Below, one piece after another: positions 34,625 to 46,184 of a stretch of DNA of 64,000 bases. How positions within the stretch are numbered: position 1 is the first letter of the stretch; each line of letters starts with the position of its first letter. A program made the position numbers and the translations under genes. The DNA lies in contig CM054116.1 of NCBI GenBank assembly GCA_028673005.1, forward strand, positions 37,730,854-37,794,853, written 5' to 3'. The DNA is from Tanypteryx hageni (Eukaryota > Arthropoda > Insecta > Odonata > Petaluridae). The notes under the pieces were generated by a model. That model was given only the letters and a program-made list of their open reading frames with translations. It made no database searches and was not told the DNA's origin.

Positions 34625-35525
34625 ATATCTCTCTCTCTCTCTATCCCTATTTCCCTCCTCTCTCTCTCTTTCTCATATGTTAATGCCAAAAGATTTAGCG
34701 AGGGTCTCCGGTCGCGGAAGAAAATTTGTGGAAAGCTATTGACTGTGATAGACAAAAAGAAAGGGATACTCCGCTCCAACTCTTTACGAGTCTTTTCCAT
34801 GGATACTATAAGGAAATCGGGGCAATCCTATGGATTCGTCGGAAGTTCCGACCGCCCCCTAGAGGTTCAATCCCCTCCTCTTCCCCATCGTTCAATACAA
34901 CCCCTCTTCACCGCCACATCCCTCTCAAATATCCCCTCTCTCTGTTTCAGTTCCTCTGGGGCCATCGTCATATCCCTCCGCCCAGGCCTCGCACACATCT
35001 CAATTGCAATCCGTGGACCATTTGCTTCTCTAGCTTTGCTCTCCCTTCCCTCCTCCTCTTCAACCTCTCCACTAACTCCCTAATGAGTGCTTTTTGAGCC
35101 AACGCCGAAACTCCCCGTTTTGCTCTGGTGGGCTCGGAATACGGACGCTCTTGTATCTGGACGTTCGGTAGAGAAGGTAGGAAAATGTGGACCCCGCTGT
35201 CATTTAACGATGGGTTTAGTTCCTCCTCTCTTGGTTCTCCGATAATGTTGGCCCCTCCGTTAGCTTTTTACATCTATCTTTCTCCTCCTCCTCCCTTGAT
35301 ACATAATCGTGTTTATCTCCCGTGTTGCCTCTTCTGTGCTTTTCCCAAAGTCGCGTCCGGACTTCCTCGCCTGCAGCCTCCCTCGCAAATCCTTATCTTG
35401 AGAACAAACAAACATCTTTAACGCTCTTTTGCGACATGACACGACCCGCTGTTATTCTTCATAACTCTCCTTCATGCTGATCTCACACGATCTCTCTCTT
35501 TCTCTCTCTCTCTCTCTCTGTATTA
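34625..35525. repeat. Patchy pyrimidine-rich region
   Basis: CT runs at 34629-34675, 34860-35085, 35220-35400 and (CT)n at 35490-35519, separated by ordinary sequence. Frames of 97-123 codons cross the CT runs and lack domains. Confidence 0.7.
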
Positions 35526-36235
35526 AGCTCCATTTTTCAAAGCTCAATCAATACTTTCGGTGTTCAAGAATGATATGTCAGAGTATTATACAACTTTTCT
35601 TTATGCGCGATCAAAAAGGTCTACCTCAATTGTGTGAAATGATTATCAGCTTTGCTTTTGTTCACCCTCTCTCTGTTTAAAGTTTATAATTATATTACCT
35701 TTGTCTCTATTTTCTATATTTTCATTTAAATATTATCTGTTCGTTTTCGTTTACAATGTCATTTTCAACTTTGACCTTATCAATTTATTAATGGAAAAAA
35801 ACAGCAATTTAACTTTAGAAATAATATTAATTAATTAATTAATTGCTACCTTTCATCTGACGTCAAGAGTTTTTCTATCCACGTTTTCATGGCATTCCTT
35901 CCGTTAAATCATTTCATTAAATTACCTGATATAAACACCAGAGTTTCAAAGATGCCCGCCATTAATCATTTCATTCGCCACGGTAATAGTTCATTAAAGA
36001 ATATTTCGTCGGAATTTTTTCCATCCCTCATTTAATTCGATCGTTGCCGTAAAAAAATATTATTTGCTCGCTAATGACTCCGACAGCCCTTCATTTTTCG
36101 GCCAGAAAAATCATCGTTAAAAAAAGAAAATGGTACAGTTTTTCGAATCGTGCCAATGGAAGTCATTTCGAGTCGCAATGTATTTTAAATGGAATTAACA
36201 AGGTCTTTAAAATGACGAATTTTCTATTTTCCATC
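35526..36235. other. AT-rich non-coding DNA
   Basis: Contains (TTAA)n-type ATTAATTAATTAATTAATT near 35827-35844. No gene. Confidence 0.55.
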
Positions 36236-36840
36236 ACTCTTTCCCTCTCCATGTCTGTCTGTCTTCTAAAGCATTCAGCCGCATCCATCATGTATCTCGC
36301 CATACGTAATCTTCCATTTCCCTAACTCTTTTCTCATTTCCGACATTCCTTTCCGCATTCATCTCCTTCCCCAGACCTCTTTGATCATCGCTTCCTACTC
36401 CAAAAATTCACTGGCAACGCCTATTTAACGTATTAAAACGAATTCGTTTGTTCCGCAGATCTCTCCTCGTATTGGTTTCATCTCTTCCCTCTAAAAGGTC
36501 TTTGTCTAGTTAGCAAACTTTCTCCCTCTCTCCTTTCCTATCTCTCTCTTTATCTCTCTCTTATGGCCCGTTCCTTTTTCCTACTCCATTCCCTGTGCGC
36601 AAACACGCGGTCCCCGTCCCATCCTCCCAATTCCCTCGGCTTATTTCCTCCATTATAACCTCTCACTCCCTCCCCCAGCTCCTTTACCCTTTCTCCCCCT
36701 TCCATCCTCCTCTTGGTATAATTCCTTTGCTCCGTGATGACGGTTTCCTTACGCCCTATCTCCTCCTCCTCGTTCCTTCAACTCTCTATCTCCCTTTTAA
36801 TTCTCTTTTATTTTTTCCCGATATTTAAACATCATCTCTT
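36236..36840. repeat. Pyrimidine-rich region
   Basis: C/T-dominated plus strand. Frames are compositional. Confidence 0.8.
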
Positions 36841-37304
36841 CAATTGTTTCATTTCTCCGCGCCCTCGCTTGCTTCCAAGCGAAGCGCGATTAAAACCGTT
36901 GCATCGAAGTAGCACTTTGCTAAAGATGTAAAGGAACACGGATTATCAACCGCCAGCGTTTTGGATAACGGTCATTTCTCTTGTCTTTCGAGCTATAAAC
37001 TTAGTAATAGTATCGACCAAAAGCACTAAAATCGTACAGCTTTTCATCGTTCTTCGTAGTGGAGTTTATTTTAACGGATATATGTTTCAGCAATTTTATT
37101 TGTAAAGTCCACTAAAATTAAAATGTCAGGGAATCAATTTCACGGCGAACAATCACATTTTCATCCTTTCCTTCATGGATACTATGATAATGACCGTATT
37201 TAAACAATGAATACAAAGTCTAATGTTTTTCTGGCAAAAATACTTCATTTCCGTGTATTGTGCAAACGCGGCGAATAAATATTTAAACCAAATCCTCATT
37301 ATCT
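36841..37304. other. AT-rich non-coding DNA
   Basis: Nothing recognised. Confidence 0.55.
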
Positions 37305-37795
37305 AGCTCTGACCTTTCTCTCTTTCGCACGATAAGTTCATATTCCCCGAAAGCGATCTAAGTCCTTTCATCTTTCCCGGCCTCCTCTTTCTCCCATTTA
37401 CTTTCTCTCTCTCTCTCACTTTGCAACCTTCCCACGCGGATGTTTCCCTTGTCAATCCCTCCACTTCCTCCATCCCTCTTTCTTGTTCCGCCAATCATTA
37501 CGTGATATGTACATTATCTTTCACCCTTTCCTGTCTGTCTTCTTCAATCGCTTATTTTTTTATTACGGACCACACCGAATCGAAAGGGTTTCCCCATGCC
37601 TTTCCACACACATACAGGCCCTCCCACCTCTCCCCATTGTCGTCCTTCTTCCTCAAACGGCCTCTTTTTTTACCTCCCGGCTTCTCTTTCCCTTTTCATC
37701 TCCCTCCTTCCTCCTCTCCGCCCGATTTTCTATCTTTATACGCCCAAGCTCATCGCCCCGTATCCCGCAACTGCCTTCCTCTGCGGCTGATGGGT
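37305..37795. repeat. Pyrimidine-rich tract, last of the CT domain
   Basis: CT-rich until about 37790, after which the strand bias inverts within a few tens of bases. The 121-137 codon frames are Ser/Pro/Leu repeat. Confidence 0.85.
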
Positions 37796-37799
37796 TTTC

Positions 37800-38265
37800 A
37801 ACGGCGAGATGGAACGGGAGGAGAGACCTTTTGAGGAGAAGTGGATGAGAGAGTAAGGTGGCGTCGGAGCGAATGGAGGGCGAGGTGGGATAGGGCGAGG
37901 AGGGAGGGTTTAGGGAAGGAGGGGTTGGGGGAAGGGGGGATAGCCGAAGAGAGACCAAGAACGAGGTTATAGAGGGAGTGGGCGGGAAAGGAGGGGGAAG
38001 AGAATGGACCGGAGGGATTATGATGGCTCCGTCGGTTCTTTCCTACTGAGATAACAGGGTTGGCCGTAGGTGGGAGGGGAGGAGGTCGTTGGGTTGGGAG
38101 CGAGCGGAATATGGGAGGAGGATGGAGTGGGATGAGTAAGGAGGAGATAGAAAAAGGGATGGGTCGTGAAAGGGGAGAAGATGAGATGGATGGCCTCTAA
38201 GAAAGAAGGGAGAGAGAGAGAGAGAGAGAAGAGGGAATAAAGGAGGGAGAATGGTTGCTAAGGTC
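37800..38265. repeat. Purine-rich tract with G-quadruplex-type runs
   Basis: GA/GGGA-dominated plus strand, (GA)n at 38211-38230. Seven G-runs of three or more occur between 37902 and 37939 with loops of 1-5 bases, a strong G-quadruplex pattern. Confidence 0.85.
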
Positions 38266-39395
38266 GTATGGATTTATACAGTCGAAGAGTAAAAAAAAGT
38301 TTCTCACTTCGTCATCGATTAAATTGCGTACGAAGTGGACTGAACGTCTTAATTCGCTCTGGATAATGATTCATCGCCGAGAAATATGTTTGAAATAATA
38401 TCTGCGTGAAATGCTCAAAAGCATTGTGGGCAATGCATTTGTGTTCTAGATTTTTATTTTGTCAAAAAGGTATATATGTGCATGATTGCATTGAATATTG
38501 TTGAGTATACTGTGCATGGTATTTGATGAAAAATAAAAATTTTAAACGTGAAAAATAAAAACGACTTCAGTATAAGTTCACGATTCGGGGATTATACACA
38601 CAAATTATTTTATTCGACCGTCTGGCTATATGGGCTACCTAATTCATATATTCCATTATAAATATTAGTTCAAATCCGTTTTGAAGTCTATTTAAAAAAT
38701 AATGGCTCAATATTGCTCAAGGTACATTGGTTTATAACTTAAAACTTGATATGAAGAATACAGTGGGGAGGTTTATTGATCTAGAGACACTTATAACCTT
38801 CACCTCAAATTTTCCGCTTTTATGCAGCTGATAATTTGCAAATTCGTGAAAGATCTACGATTTATTTTCCTACGCTCAGAAAATTTTTAATTATTTCCTC
38901 GTGGCACGGGATATTTTTTCGTAAAATTTTTAACCTTTCCTCAAAGTTAGCAGATATTTTTGCATGATCAAGAGCCGACAATATTTTTCGCGCTCAAGTA
39001 ATATAGACCTTGTTGAGATGGAACCGAGTCTACGAAGGTATATTGATCTCTGGTAATATTTCACGAGGTCTCCGAAGGAAACGTTCCGCTGATGAGATGA
39101 CGGGAACATTTCCGCACGGACTGAATATACTCAAGTCATGAAGGAGCAAGAAGGGTCGGGGATTAAGAAAAAAATAGAGAAAATATTTGAATTGCGGGAT
39201 TCTTCCTTGAAATGATTTACGTCCCCGCACATTCATAAGATCGTACCATAAGCTCGAGAGAAGATATGAATTGTAAGAATTGTTAATCGTGCTTTTTTAT
39301 TACGCTTCTTTGTGCTCCGTTATGAGAAAACAGGCGAGGCGATAATGAGAATGAATAATGGATGCGTGAATGAGAGTGTGAGAGAGGTCAATCGA
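38266..39395. other. AT-rich non-coding DNA
   Basis: No gene seen. Confidence 0.5.
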
Positions 39396-39397
39396 GG

Positions 39398-39476
39398 TAA
39401 TCAACGACCGGGTATCGAATCTCGGGCTGTAGAATGCGGGCACGCAAACACACTAACCAACTGGATCGATAGCCAG
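39398..39476 (-). mobile_element. tRNA-derived SINE remnant (head only)
   Basis: On the minus strand an A-box-like TCCAGTTGGTTAGTG is followed about 45 bases later by GAGATTCGATACCCGG, close to the pol III B-box consensus GWTCRANNC (one mismatch). GCGTGCCCGC lies between them, as in many tRNA-derived SINE heads. A proper T-stem cannot be folded, so it is not a functional tRNA gene. No SINE tail was defined. Confidence 0.5.
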
Positions 39477-39495
39477 CACACTGCGACTGTTTATG

Positions 39496-39851
39496 TTTTA
39501 GGACAGTGGTGCCCAAACTACAGCCCGCGGGGAAAATGCGGCCAGCGAAGTGTTTTTGTGCGGCCCGCGAAGCTATGGCGAAAAAGAAATTCGAAAAATT
39601 TAACACACAAATTCATACATATTTTTTAATTTTATAACAAAACTTTAAATGTCAAAATGTTAACCGTTAAAACCTTATTGTGACTTGATTTTCACTAAGT
39701 ATATGGCACCTGAGAATATATAGAAAATGTCCGATTTAAACTCTAATCCGGCCTGCTGAAGAATTGGCAACTTCCAATGCGGCCCGCCAAGGAATTCGCA
39801 ACCATTGATGCGGTCCGTCATTAGAAACGTTTGGGCAGCACCGTTTTAGGA
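39496..39851. mobile_element. hAT MITE, 340 bp (element 39504-39843)
   Basis: Termini are CAGTGGTGCCCAAACTACAG at the left and CGGTGCTGCCCAAACGTTTC at the reverse-complemented right. A perfect 8-bp duplication TTTTAGGA flanks the element (39496-39503, 39844-39851). GCGGCCCGC-type words recur near both ends, as in the hAT families whose termini carry cagcccgcggg/gcggcccgc words. No transposase. Confidence 0.92.
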
Positions 39852-40101
39852 AATGAGGGACGGCCACGGCGTTCGTACGCAATTAATTAAGAGACTCCTG
39901 GACGAAGCTGATTTTAAATTAAAAAAGCGGTAAAAGAAACTTATGGCACCTTGTTAAAAAGTCACTTCCGTCGATTTGAATACACGTAAAGATGATGCTG
40001 GATGGTGTTAAGTGTTCGAAAACATATTGGAAAGATGCCGGCGAAGAGGAATTATTAAAAATTTCCAGGTGACTGGACTGGATTCTGAGAAACGCTAATG
40101 G

Positions 40102-40153
<52 letters not shown>

Positions 40154-41160
40154 AGGAAGGCAGAAAGAAACATCGAGGAAGGTGAAAGAACCGCTGAGGT
40201 GGTTCTGAGACAAAGGAAAACGGGAAGATAAAATTAACGAGCTTTGCGTTTCGAAGAAGACGAGGAAGATGAATTTTTAGCTCAAATATTGGTTCTAAAT
40301 GGGCATACTAGTTAGAGACGGGATAATTATCTCGTGTTTGGACTTGGCAACCTGAAATATTAAGGAGCGATTGCAAGGGTCGGCAAACGTTTTTCAATAT
40401 TTAAAGGGGATTTTTGTCTAGTGGAGCTTTCGTTTCCTCGCAATCCGTTTTTGATTACGGTTAATTGTGGATGCTTTTGGGCTTCTTTTCGTGAGATAAT
40501 AGGTCCTCCTTTAATAATCGTCTGGCTCTTGTTTTTTCAAGCTAAGTAAATCCCTCCTCGAAATCAAGCACTAAAACTCAAACTATTCTTTGGAGAGAAG
40601 AAGTTTTTCCAATAAGAAGCCTTGCAAATTTTGAAGAAGCGACAAAAAGCGTTCATTAATACAATTAAAACGGAAAGTAGAGAGGAAAATAGAATATTGT
40701 TGGATAAAACAAGTTGTATGGGATCTGAAAGACTGATGAAAATGTAAGTTAAATATATAAAGACATTAAGACAAGGGTAGGGAGTGATATAACGTTGGTC
40801 TGTTTTTTCATGGCGCTCGACGCTTTGTATGTGCGTTCAATTCAATGAGGTCAAAGTTTATATGTTTAAATACTGAAAAGTTGAAAAGGAGAGAGGGAGA
40901 GCGAGAAATCTCTTTTCAAATGTTAGAATCACCTTGTGACGAATGTCCCTCGAGTGTATAGGTATGGGCAAATATATAAAATAAACTTTTTATCTCGAAT
41001 AATTATATTTTTTGTCGGATGGCTATGGTTCAAACAGTTTATCATTTATATGAATGAAAAAAATAGATGGAATACTATCGAGTTGTCATCAGAGAAAAAT
41101 ATCACTCGTAAATAAGAGAGAATGTCAATGATTAAACGAATATTATTTGGTGGCAAAAGC
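39852..41160. other. Mixed non-coding DNA with (TA)n
   Basis: (TA)n at 40105-40150; otherwise A-rich sequence with stops in all frames and no recognised feature. Confidence 0.55.
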
Positions 41161-41164
41161 GTTG

Positions 41165-41480
41165 CTAGAGAAAGAAAGAGAAAGGAGATGGAAATTCTCG
41201 CATTAGAATTTTATGAAAAGAACTTCTATTAAAGATAGAGGCATAAACGTCTCTATAACAGCAGAATCGAGGCTATTGAGTTCCGTCTCCTTTGTAACCG
41301 GCGCAGAAGGAGAGAGAGAGAGAGAGAACGAAAGAGAGCAATTGAGAGACATCGAGAAAAATTGAGAGAGAGAGAGAGAGAGTGAAATGGAGTGGGGATA
41401 AAGTTAAAAAGAATTGTAGAGATATGGGGAGGCAAGGACGAAAGCGGTAGTGAGAAGGGAGAGAGAGAGAGAATTGGTCG
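41165..41480. repeat. GA-rich tract
   Basis: (GA)n runs at 41310-41327, 41364-41382 and 41459-41472. The 152-codon minus frame through it is Ser/Leu repeat. Confidence 0.85.
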
Positions 41481-43755
41481 ACATGTAATAACACACTCTC
41501 AGAATGAGATAAACACGTGACGGGAGAAATGCTGGATGTAGATAAGCGCAAAGGTAGTGGCGCGGAGAGAATATGAAGCAATAAAAAAAAAAACGCGACC
41601 GCGGTGAAATAAGCAGAGCGACGATTTAAAAACATCCATGCGCACGCGAAGATAGGCAGCGCCCTAAATAATAAAAAAAATGTTTTTCTACTCGGGTAAC
41701 GTATATCTTTTTTATTTCGACGTGATCGCACTTGCTCGGTAATAGAGGTGCCCCCAAAAAAGCAGAACGACGATAGAGTAAGATACAGATAGAGACTGAG
41801 AGGAAATAAAAAGATATCGAATCAAAAGTTGCAGCAGAATTATAAATATATAGGTCCTTATTTATTAGCTAATATCTGGCTGAAGTCGGATCGAAAATAA
41901 TGCAAAAAATCTAAATTTATTTTTCCTCAAGAGCATCGTGGAAAGATCCCAAATTTGGGTCGATTAGTTTGGCATCTCTCGTCCACAACCCTTTCTGCCT
42001 CTCGTCTAGCGTGAGGGGTTTCCCGTGAATGATTGAAAGAGGTTTGAAGTGAAGATCGTGAAGTTGGAGGGGAGGTTGACAGACATTTGACATAGCCTTC
42101 GTTAGTTCGGCGTTTGTTTTGACGGATGAGGGTATGAGGGGCGTAAAATTGCGAGGGGGTAATTATGTGAATGGTTTCGGGGCAAAGAGATTGACAAGGA
42201 GGGGAAAGAAGGGGGAGGCAGACCCTTGGCGATGGTGATTTGGTGTCAGTATATAAAAAAATGAGGCGGAAAATGCCCGGAGGGTGTTTGTGTTTTTTTT
42301 TCGAAACGATGGAAAGTTCGGAAGCTTGCCGAGTTTTTTTTAATGCAAGGGGGAGATTTTTTTCAGCAGAGGGATGATTCAGCGAAGGGAGTTGGACGGT
42401 GGTGTGTTCACTTCAGGAGTGCAGGGAGGGATAATGAGGGTAAACCCTCCAAAGTAGCGTTCGAGAGCTGGCTATTACACCCCATGCCGAAAACAAATAG
42501 TGTGTTATTACGTGGCAGGAAAATCGATAATCCCGTGAAATGATTCAATTTTTTTACTGAAATCCGACATTTTTCTTCGTAATATGTTGATAATTGACTA
42601 CAAAATTTAATTATATACATATTTGGACGAGATTTCCGGTCAATAAATCTTCATTTTTTTCATTAGTGAATTATTTAAGTCTTTTGATTGATTATGGTGG
42701 CTTGTTTTTTTTATTCCTCGCTAATGGAAACGTTCATTTAAATTAATTGGTGCCGTGTTTATGGATTTGGAACGCTAAGAAACCGATCCAATTCCAAAGC
42801 ACTGTGACCCAGAAAAAAAGTTTTAATTACAAACCTCGTTTCCTATCATCACATAATTGTTTTAATTAGGATTTTGTAATATGGTTTTTAAAATGGTAAT
42901 GCTACCGGAACTAAACGCAAATTATTTTTGTCTTCCAATGGTAAGTTTCCTCAGTTATGTCAAACAATCAAATGAAAATACAAAAAGTAAAGTTCGTCGA
43001 AATGGTTGAAATTTTAAGTGTCTTTACGTAAAAAAAAGTCAAATGGAAACAAATTCGCTCCCATACTTGACCCAGCATTACTGGCATAAATTCAAAATTA
43101 TTCATGGGATATGTCATTAATTTGTATGTTGCCTAATACAAATTACCACTACCCAGTTAGTACATATTTTGATTAGTTTATATTTTACAGGATAATAAAA
43201 TTAATAAACAATTTTAAAATTGTATTGAGTGTAAATCAACACTTCTGTATTTATTTTAGTACATTCATTCCAGTATGTTGAATAACTTCGAAAATTGTAA
43301 TTTTTGTTTTAACATACCTGCTCGCAAATAAAACACGAAATCGCCAAGAGGTTTTATTCGAAGACTAATTGAAAAGTCGTTTTCTATTTTCACTAATATG
43401 CGAATCCTAATTGAACACACAACTGAGTTCCGAACTATCTCCAAATGTGAGAGAATGTTTTTTAGGCATTTTAACTTTTAGCAGAAGTTCAGTGAAATGC
43501 TTACAAGTACTTTTAAAAATCCTGGTTGTGATAAATTTGAGCATTACAAGTAGAAAATAAAAATGAAAAGGTGTTGCTCGGAATAAGTTGTGAGACGTAA
43601 AATTCCTCGATCATGTGCTGCACTCTTTTCAATGGCTCTCTCCGAATTTATGAATTTCCGCAATATATCATATCTTTAAACTCGAATCTGCTTTTTAGAC
43701 CACTTATGGCTGCCTGTATTTTTATCTAGCTAATAATCCGCTGTCCATTTTGATT
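41481..43755. other. AT-rich non-coding DNA
   Basis: A G-rich patch at 42000-42240 is followed by very AT-rich DNA. No gene seen. Confidence 0.5.
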
Positions 43756-43761
43756 TCACAG

Positions 43762-43905
43762 GTCCTCCAGAGTTTCCGGCCCGCCAACAAATCGCCGCTT
43801 TCACGAACTGCCGCATCGTGCTACGCGTGCCGATCCCAACGCTTCGAACACTCCACCCGGCGCACGGATCCGCTAACCGAAAATGACTCTTGACCCCCAT
43901 CTCCC
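43762..43905 (+). other. Exon-like segment with possible start codon
   Basis: A 144-bp GC-rich segment is preceded by a 3' splice-site-like TGATTTCACAG (43751-43761) and followed by a consensus donor GTGAGTG (43906-43912). An ATG with A at -3 (43883) gives MTLDPHLP up to the donor, compatible with a first coding exon behind a 5' UTR. Another frame reads FTNCRIVLR (43800-43826), reminiscent of the start of N-acetylglucosamine-6-phosphate deacetylases, but that frame stops at 43884 and no further exon of that enzyme is visible. Signals are real as strings; expression is unknown. Confidence 0.3.
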
Positions 43906-43912
43906 GTGAGTG

Positions 43913-45185
43913 AATTATCGTCCATTTCCCTCTTAACCCCGAGTCTGCGGACCGTAAAAACGCTCGAGAAAAGGGCTTTCCCTTCCGAGTTTTAAGTACT
44001 GTTCCGAATGCTTTCCGAGGGATTTTTTTATTATTTCCTGCTCCTTGTTCCGTGCCGAAGTAAAAAAATTGCTTCTAGGATATCCCATCTAGATGTGCTG
44101 TCGAACCTGTTTTTAACTAGCTCCGGCACACCAGAATATCTGAGGCAATTCCGAGTACAATGCCATGGACATGTGTTCATCAACGTTTAATAGCTTTCAT
44201 TAACATACACGTAACGGCTGATGATATCTCTTACAAATTGATTGCCAACTTTTCCTTCTTGAAGATTGATATATGGAATTGCCACTTCTTCTGGTTTGAC
44301 CCGTAGTTTCCTGAGTTGGGCTACACGTTTTCGGACTCCGGTTTGAATAAAACATTTTAATAAAAAATTTATATAAAATAGATTGAGCATTAAAGCTGTC
44401 GCCTGAAACTGCCTACTCAATAAAATTCTTTACTGAATTGAATTTCTTCGGATTGGTGATGGGGGCATATTCGCGTATTATCCAATCAAATTGTCTAATA
44501 ATGTAATAATAAGTAAAAGGAACGATTTCAAAAATAATTCCTATCAGTCATTACAGACTTTAAAAGTCAAAGAATAAAACACGAGTTTTAATTATGTCGT
44601 TCAGTCTGTAAATTCGCAAAAATATAGATAAATTGTGGTATTTTTTATAAAGAGCGCACACTGTATATTTTTACCATATAAAAGACGAATCACCTGACTC
44701 TGCAGTGAATAATTAATTGATGATAAAATTCAATGGTGTATGACTACTTAATTTTTACTTTAAGTAAAGTTTTTGGAAACATAGCCGAACACTGCAACAT
44801 AGTCTCTCCTTTCAGATCAGTTTTGTTTAACATGTTTAAATGATACCCCTTCATCTCCATTTGTGAACTGAAAATGTTTCATCGACTGAATGAATTAATA
44901 GTGAGAGTGGCTGCTCTTATTCTAAATTCGATTTATCGATGTAAATGTAGTATACATTCTCTAAAGTCTATTGAATAGTGTCCTCTTTTGGCCACACTTC
45001 TCAGAATAGAACGGAAAATTAATTATTATTAATATTTAACGTTCATTAGATCAAAGCTCTAAATATTTATGGAAGCATTTCATCTTAAGTCAAAGGAACA
45101 TCTGTCGACATAAAATCCTAGAAATGAGACAAAAGATAGGGATATAAAGTGAACTAGTGGAACTGTTTTTCAAAATGACGGATAG
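43913..45185. other. AT-rich non-coding DNA, one odd minus-strand frame
   Basis: A 77-codon minus frame at 44187-44420 contains RKRVAQLRKLRVKPEEVAIP, with protein-like composition, but I recognise no family. It might be an exon or transposon remnant. The rest is AT-rich. Confidence 0.3.
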
Positions 45186-45189
45186 GCAT

Positions 45190-45470
45190 GACTTAAGTAT
45201 GCGCGTTGCACTAAGGCGGCCGGCCGGCCAACTCGGCGACAATAGCGCCGACACGCGGTAGCGCTGGTAGCGTGACTTAATCGGAGGGGCATAAACGCCT
45301 CCTGGACACGGTTTTCGGCCATTATCAGACCTCGTTTTCATTTTTTCACAGATTTTACTAAATTGTGCAATTCGCGCCGTGAATAGGCGTCGAATGACAC
45401 CTGGACCGACCCGATCCGTTGAGAACCCTAAGAGAAGTTCTGCGGACAACGATCGCATGTCGGCGTTTAA
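45190..45470. other. GC-rich island with GGCCGGCCGGCC palindrome
   Basis: Compact GC- and CpG-rich DNA with a 12-bp palindrome (45217-45228) and a small TCGGCG/CGCCGA stem just after it. Open in a 153-codon minus frame with no recognised domain. Could be regulatory or an old repeat. Confidence 0.3.
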
Positions 45471-46180
45471 ATATATAGACAGATAGATAAGATAGATGAA
45501 CATTCGCAGTAAGGTACTCTCGACCTTCCATATGAAAACGCAACTTATCAAATCTCACGGATATGATTCATCCACTTGGTTCAGCGACTCGCAATCTGGA
45601 TCGCTTCAGACAAAATAACCAGCCGAAAATTTGCGAGGCAAAAACCTCACCGTCACAATGCCGTGTGCTGAATATTTACAGCGTCTTAATTATCCATAAC
45701 CGAGTTCGTTAGTGGAAGGTGGATCAAGGGAAAAACCTTGAAGAAATGCAAGCGCCATAAAAGCTGAAGTGATATATTATACTTTACACGTGTTAATAAA
45801 AGAAAAAGATACCCTTTTCACTTGGCCACTCGAAGCCTATCCCACGGGGTGGGGGAAGCGGGTGGGTGAAGAAAGAAAGGAACGATATCTCTCCCGCCCA
45901 CTCTACCTCTATTCCTCTTTCCTTTTCTATCCTGCGACCCTTAAAAACTCCTTTATTCCTCTCTCTCTCTCCCTCTCGCCATCCCCACCCACCTTCTTTC
46001 TCATGCTCTCTCAGCACTTGAGAGGGAGAGGCCTTGATTGATGACCTAGTAGATTCTGCTAGAGTGCTCTGCTGGAGGGACCCAAGAGGTTGTAGTCAGA
46101 AGAGAGGACTTAATGGGGTTAGATAACGCCACGAATAGGAAATGTATACAAATGTGCATATCTGCATAAACCATCGCATA
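45471..46180. other. Mixed non-coding DNA with short GA and CT runs
   Basis: A GATA-type run at 45478-45500, GA at 45845-45885 and CT at 45890-46015. No gene. Confidence 0.5.
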
Positions 46181-46184
46181 AATG

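Noticed and set aside
39398..39476. Functional tRNA gene
   Set aside because: A/B boxes are present but the T-stem and acceptor stem do not pair; kept only as a SINE remnant.
43800..43826. N-acetylglucosamine-6-phosphate deacetylase exon (FTNCRIVLR)
   Set aside because: Only a nine-residue resemblance; the frame stops at 43884, and no other exon of that enzyme was recognised.
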